From an uncultured Ignavibacteria bacterium (GTDB lineage: Bacteria > Bacteroidota > Ignavibacteria > SZUA-365): a stretch of 64,000 bases of DNA. Where the stretch lies: positions 124,001-188,000 of the forward strand of contig CAJXVM010000001.1 in the NCBI GenBank assembly GCA_913061095.1, written 5' to 3'. The notes beneath the pieces are model-generated. The model saw only the letters and a list, made by a program, of their open reading frames with translations, had not been told where the DNA came from and made no database searches. Both the position numbers and the translations under genes were made by a program. This document shows, piece after piece, positions 62,484 to 64,000 of this stretch; the stretch's first letter is position 1, and each line of letters opens with the position of its first letter.

Positions 62484-64000
62484 ATGAAGCATGTGATAAC
62501 CGGTCTCACCATCCTGTTGTTGATGGTGATGACAATACCCCTTCAAGGACAAACCGGCTGGGGTGTAGACAGATACGAGGGTTTCCGGGCTTCCGTCAAC
62601 AATCAGGGTAATATCTCCCAGATCGGATGGACCACCGGTAATCTCGGGAACGCCTGGGATGAAGGCGAGTGGGTGCCCTACTGTCTTTCTCTGAAAAACG
62701 TGGATATGACAGTCGGCGCAAGCAATTTCACCCCGATCAGAATCAAATATGATTTCACGAGCGCAAATCCGGCTGTCCGTTTCGTCGACCTGGTGCGCGG
62801 TGTTCAGGTTGGTGTGACAGGTTCGATCTATTTTCCGCTTGGATCGAACACTACCGGCGACTACGGCTGGCCCAGCCCTGCTGGTCCACCACTCAACGGA
62901 GCACCCTGTCCCCTGACAACAGCCTCCGAACTGACCGACGCACAGAACTGTCAGGATGCAAATGTCTGGGGAGGCACGGCAGCAAACGCGTGGAAACTTC
63001 TGACTCTGCCACAAACGCAGATCAACCGTGACCTGACAACCAGTCCGCTGCAATACGGCGGCACCGGCTCCCCCACCGACGCCGAGCATTGCTTTACGAT
63101 CACGTACGGTGATCTCACCGCGGCAGGCATCTCGGCGACCTATCAGGGACCCATGCAGATCTATTTCTGCCTGCACCTTTCCCAGACCTTCATCTGGTCG
63201 CTTTCCCTGCAGGATCAGCTGGATGTCTCTCCCACGGACGACTGGGGAGGATATCTGTACAGCATTTCTCCCTACGATACGGACTCGAGAGACGGATCCG
63301 GTTACGTCCCGGGCGCGTCCGGACATACGACTCTTCTCGGACAGGGCAGCAGGACGGTTCCCATCCCGATCCCTCCTGCTCCGATCGGAGAGATCTCAGG
63401 ACTGAAGTATTTCGACGCGAACGCGAACGGTGTTCGCGATGCCTCGGAATCGATTCTTGAAGGATGGGAGATTTATATTTCAACCAGTGTTGGCGGTACA
63501 CCGATCTCGTATACCCGGGTGACGGACAATACGGGCGCCTACAGTCTTACCGGACTCCCGGGAGCCGTCTACACGGTTTCCGAAAAATCGCAGGGTCTGA
63601 CTCCGCTCGCTTCTCCGCCACCGAATTACCCATATGCGGCATTCAACCAGACGCCGCCTTCCACGTGGGACGAATCGTACCCCACAACTTTTTCAAGTAT
63701 CAACAGTGGAACGGTTCTCGGTACGGCGACTTCGACGGCGGGCATCGCGCTGGGATATGCTGATGTCTCCTGGGCGGTCGATCTCATTTCGACATCGATT
63801 CAGGGCGATGTGAATTTCGGGAATTTCATCCCTCCGCCTGAGTGCATGGTGACAGCATCTGCCACGTCCGTTTGCAACGATGATCCTCCGGTGACATTGA
63901 CAGCCGCACGGATTGCAGAGGGGACGCCCCCGTACACCGTGTCCTGGTCATATTCATATGCAGGATCCGGAACACCGAGCTGGACGCCGCCATCGTCCCC
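62484..64000 (+). CDS. large secreted surface protein with SdrD-B-like domain (partial, runs off right edge)
   Basis: At least 505 codons remain open to the window end. AGGAGG precedes the ATG; signal peptide of about 23 residues (MVMTIPLQGQ). The first ~290 residues are a beta-rich, Trp/Gly-containing domain of unknown family with several Cys. Around residues 300-390 is an SdrD-B/CnaB-like module (GEISGLKYFDANANGVRD ... TDNTGAYSLTGLPG), a calcium-binding beta-sandwich used in stalks of adhesins. The part near the edge (CMVTASATSVCNDDPPVTLTA ... GTPPYTVSWS) looks like an Ig-like/SprB-type repeat. Probably a T9SS cargo whose sorting domain lies beyond the window. Confidence 0.8.
   Translation, partial: MKHVITGLTILLLMVMTIPLQGQTGWGVDRYEGFRASVNNQGNISQIGWTTGNLGNAWDEGEWVPYCLSLKNVDMTVGASNFTPIRIKYDFTSANPAVRFVDLVRGVQVGVTGSIYFPLGSNTTGDYGWPSPAGPPLNGAPCPLTTASELTDAQNCQDANVWGGTAANAWKLLTLPQTQINRDLTTSPLQYGGTGSPTDAEHCFTITYGDLTAAGISATYQGPMQIYFCLHLSQTFIWSLSLQDQLDVSPTDDWGGYLYSISPYDTDSRDGSGYVPGASGHTTLLGQGSRTVPIPIPPAPIGEISGLKYFDANANGVRDASESILEGWEIYISTSVGGTPISYTRVTDNTGAYSLTGLPGAVYTVSEKSQGLTPLASPPPNYPYAAFNQTPPSTWDESYPTTFSSINSGTVLGTATSTAGIALGYADVSWAVDLISTSIQGDVNFGNFIPPPECMVTASATSVCNDDPPVTLTAARIAEGTPPYTVSWSYSYAGSGTPSWTPPSS

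Overview
The window looks like a chromosome segment of a free-living bacterium of the Fibrobacterota-Chlorobiota-Bacteroidota (FCB) superphylum, probably near the Ignavibacteria/Kapabacteria/Chlorobiota side. The evidence: two secreted proteins end in type IX secretion (T9SS) C-terminal signals, one with the YPNPFNPST motif. A bacillithiol ligase (BshC), a eukaryote-like IleRS2 and a PorE-like OmpA protein are present. Several genes are preceded by a TTG-N19/20-TAnnTT box that resembles the Bacteroidota -33/-7 promoter. Base composition is GC-rich, except for the N-terminal part of one T9SS cargo. I saw no tRNA, rRNA, insertion sequence, prophage or CRISPR array.

Layout: (1) 0.2-4.7 kb holds an outer-membrane barrel, a PD40/OmpA envelope protein, dCMP deaminase and PIN-PhoH ATPase. 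(2) 4.9-9.9 kb is a compact five-gene hoxEFUYH operon for a cytosolic NAD(H)-coupled bidirectional [NiFe] hydrogenase, without its maturation genes. (3) 10-15.5 kb has a barrel protein, the glycogen branching enzyme GlgB and, convergently, a GH13 debranching enzyme. (4) 15.6-19.1 kb has a methyltransferase, a T9SS-exported metalloprotease and agmatinase. (5) 27.6 down to 19.2 kb is a long minus-strand housekeeping operon: yggS, divIVA-like, punA, DUF2905, ileS, an H1-tailed DksA/TraR protein, lspA and rluD. (6) 27.9-33.1 kb has a PfkB-type kinase with an altered GAGD motif, aat, a Xer-like recombinase lacking its nucleophile, and gyrA. (7) 33.4-39.1 kb has small secreted proteins, methylmalonyl-CoA epimerase, uvrC and a TPR protein. 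(8) 39.2-45.9 kb, minus strand, has a large T9SS cargo, trxB, queG, a Rieske ferredoxin, an MBL hydrolase and a 2[4Fe-4S] ferredoxin. (9) 46.2-48.3 kb has bshC and a small protein. (10) 57.2 down to 48.3 kb, minus strand, is a complete TolC/MacA/ATPase/two-permease tripartite efflux system, then a small Cys-containing acidic protein, an outer-membrane barrel, a NodB deacetylase and a membrane glycosyltransferase. (11) 57.3-64 kb has the CCA-adding enzyme, hsp20-dnaK, a Trm112-like protein and the beginning of a large surface protein with an SdrD-B-like domain that runs off the right edge.

Together the genes suggest an organism that can dispose of or use H2 through the NAD pool, stores glycogen, uses B12-linked functions (QueG; methylmalonyl-CoA epimerase as partner of a B12 mutase), probably makes bacillithiol, and exports proteins by T9SS. 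The most notable individual observations are the GxHH signature in IleRS2 (a swap of the canonical HxGH, linked to extreme mupirocin resistance), the Xer-like protein without Tyr/His catalytic residues next to gyrA, the histone-H1-like tail on a DksA/TraR protein, and the hairpin-rich leader ending in a terminator-like element ahead of the surface protein at the right edge. Functions rest on reading motifs by eye; no database search was possible.
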